Source of the DNA: Desulfobacteraceae bacterium
Lineage (GTDB): Bacteria > Desulfobacterota > Desulfobacteria > Desulfobacterales > Desulfobacteraceae
Assembly (NCBI GenBank): GCA_003354055.1
Contig: PIVQ01000101.1
Location: 1-15,296 of the forward strand
Reading direction: 5' to 3'
DNA: 15,296 nt
Below are positions 14,341-15,296 of the stretch, one piece after another. The notes under the pieces were generated by a model. It was not told the origin of the DNA, searched no databases, and was given only the letters and a program-made list of their open reading frames with translations. The position numbers were made by a program, and so were the translations under genes. Every line of letters begins with the position of its first letter. The first letter of the stretch is position 1.

Positions 14341-14955
14341 ATGAAATCTTCGAACAGAATAGCGATGATTGGCTGGGTGGTTGTTTTCCTCTTATTGGCG
14401 GGCCTGAATCCGGGATTTGCCAATACCGGTTTAGCTAAAAAGCAGCTTGTGGTCAGTATCGAGCAGATTCTTTCCGTGCTCAGGGACCCGGCATTTAAAG
14501 CTTCCGATCAGCAGGCGGCAAAGCGGGAAAAACTTCAACAGATTGCCAGGCAGCGGTTTGACTATAGAAAGATGTCCCAGTTGAGCCTTGGCAGACACTG
14601 GAAAAAGAGATCTGATACGGAAAAGGATGAGTTTACAACTCTGTTCGGCGCCCTGCTCGAAGATACCTATATGTCAAAGATCGAAAACTACACCGATGAA
14701 GATGTGGTTTTTCTTAAGGAACGGGTGCAAAAGAAAAAGGCACAGATCAATACAAAAATCATTACCGCGACTCTGGAAATCCCAATCAACTACCGGATGT
14801 ATCGGAAAAGTGAAGACACCTGGATGATCTATGATATGGTCATCGAAGGGGTCAGCATGATCGGAAACTACCGGTCTCAGTTCGGCCAGATACTGGAGCG
14901 CCAGTCTTTTCAAAACCTCGTGGATAAACTCAAAGAAAAAAAAGAAGAAGATTAA
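14341..14955 (+). CDS. mlaC: Periplasmic phospholipid-binding protein MlaC
   Basis: The product has 204 residues from ATG 14341 (E. coli MlaC 211). A signal peptide covers residues 1-27 (MKSSNRIAMIGWVVVFLLLA start, cleavage after GFA). The mature protein is of the MlaC/Ttg2D family: FDYRKMSQLSLGRHWKK, FTTLFGALLEDTYMSKIENY, then the beta strands (VVFLKERVQ to IEGVSMIGNYRSQFGQIL) and the C-terminal helix. MlaC ferries phospholipids between the MlaFEDB complex and the outer-membrane MlaA complex. No mlaA is in the window. An in-frame ATG at 14329 is less likely because an AAAAAGG directly abuts it and it would put extra residues before the signal peptide. It is the last gene of the operon, followed by a strong terminator. 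Confidence 0.95.
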   Translation: MKSSNRIAMIGWVVVFLLLAGLNPGFANTGLAKKQLVVSIEQILSVLRDPAFKASDQQAAKREKLQQIARQRFDYRKMSQLSLGRHWKKRSDTEKDEFTTLFGALLEDTYMSKIENYTDEDVVFLKERVQKKKAQINTKIITATLEIPINYRMYRKSEDTWMIYDMVIEGVSMIGNYRSQFGQILERQSFQNLVDKLKEKKEED

Positions 14956-14988
14956 ATGCTGTTTTAATAGACGGCCTGAAGCACGAAT

Positions 14989-15043
14989 AAAAAAACAAAC
15001 GCCCTGCCGGACCATCATGGTCCGGCAGGGCGTTTGTTTTTTT
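14989..15043. terminator. Strong intrinsic terminator closing the mla operon
   Basis: The sequence is a perfect inverted repeat centred on 15016 with arms of about 27 bases. The GC-rich core is GCCCTGCCGGACC, and the A-run on one side pairs with the T-run on the other, so it can work in both directions. It separates mlaC from the phosphate-transport promoter. Confidence 0.93.
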
Positions 15044-15066
15044 TGCTTCCACAATCTTGTATCATT

Positions 15067-15122
15067 TTCTAACCATTTTCTAACTTGATGTTAAACCATA
15101 TCTAATACAAGGGGCGTATTTT
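15067..15122 (+). promoter_or_regulatory. Putative Pho box array and promoter of pstC
   Basis: Four 7-base units repeat at an exact 11-base phase: TTCTAAC (15067-15073), TTCTAAC (15078-15084), TGTTAAA (15089-15095) and ATCTAAT (15100-15106), all sharing a core TAA. PhoB-type regulators bind 7-base direct repeats spaced by 4 bases, so this layout fits a double Pho box. A -10-like TATTTT (15117-15122) starts 10 bases after the last unit, the spacing known from E. coli pho promoters. The gene downstream encodes a phosphate transporter, which supports the reading. Binding itself is inferred. Confidence 0.6.
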
Positions 15123-15165
15123 CCTCTCAGCATTAATACAACCATTGTAATTTTAAGGAAGCATC

Positions 15166-15296
15166 ATGTCGCCAACTCAACTACTTTTAACCCTTCTCAT
15201 GCTGACCGCAGGCGGGTACTATCTCGGACGCCGGCAGGCCTTTGCCGTATCTTCGGCCAAAGGCGGCCCGAAAGTTCTGCACTCCAGACCGACCTA
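15166..15296 (+). CDS. pstC: Phosphate ABC transporter permease PstC, N-terminal fragment
   Basis: The frame starts at ATG 15166 with AAGGAAG (15155-15161) ahead of it and runs to the right edge with 43 codons. It begins MSPTQLLLTLLMLTAGGYYL, one membrane helix, then LGRRQAFAV and VLHSRPTY. This matches the N-terminal extension found on PstC proteins of many proteobacteria, where a first helix with GRxxA and an LHSxPxYYG motif precedes the transporter core. The rest of the gene and probably pstA and pstB lie beyond the window. The putative Pho box upstream agrees with expression under phosphate limitation. The assignment rests on only 43 residues. Confidence 0.7.
   Translation, partial: MSPTQLLLTLLMLTAGGYYLGRRQAFAVSSAKGGPKVLHSRPT

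Noticed and set aside
9985..14955. Classical sigma-B operon
   Set aside because: A phosphatase, kinase and STAS protein are present, but there is no sigma factor gene. The STAS gene sits inside an mla operon, so a standard general-stress sigma module is not supported here.
1..15296. tRNA, rRNA, insertion sequence or phage attachment site
   Set aside because: I saw no cloverleaf, rRNA core, transposase, integrase or terminal inverted repeats on reading both strands.

Overview
The window looks like chromosomal DNA of a Gram-negative bacterium. The base composition, the A-rich ribosome binding sites and the protein sequences resemble sulfate-reducing Desulfobacterota of the Desulfobacter/Desulfobacula kind. 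That placement is an impression from sequence style, not a proven assignment. An outer membrane is certain, because a complete mla phospholipid-transport operon is present.

Left half (1 to about 8940, all on the minus strand). A probable leftward transcription unit starts at a candidate promoter near 8912-8940 and has a long leader with two hairpins. It encodes, in order: a small hydrophobic protein interrupted by an in-frame UGA (8717-8541); a membrane-anchored transglutaminase-like protein (8537-7635); a secreted 2044-residue modular protein (7614-1480); an exported tandem rhodanese-fold protein without catalytic cysteines (1483-659); and an exported parallel beta-helix protein that runs off the left edge (599-<1). 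The genes are tightly spaced or overlapping. The giant protein ends in ten repeats of about 82 residues, built as a duplicated five-repeat block. Together the unit looks like a cell-envelope or surface assembly of unknown role.

Middle (about 8940-9985). An 800-base stretch without a confident gene is followed by a coiled-coil hypothetical gene (9350-9904) with a strong ribosome binding site and its own terminator.

Right half (9953-15296). A GAF-PP2C phosphatase (RsbU type) and an RsbW-type kinase are read leftward. They diverge from an mla operon read rightward: mlaF, mlaE, mlaD, a STAS protein in the mlaB position, and mlaC. The STAS protein keeps the Asp-Ser-Ser-Gly motif phosphorylated in SpoIIAA/RsbV proteins. 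Kinase, phosphatase and phosphorylatable STAS protein therefore sit side by side, and the ABC transporter may be under partner-switching control. A near-perfect 27-bp-arm terminator closes the mla operon. Beyond it are four 11-bp-phased repeats resembling a Pho box and the start of pstC, a phosphate transporter permease gene cut by the right edge.
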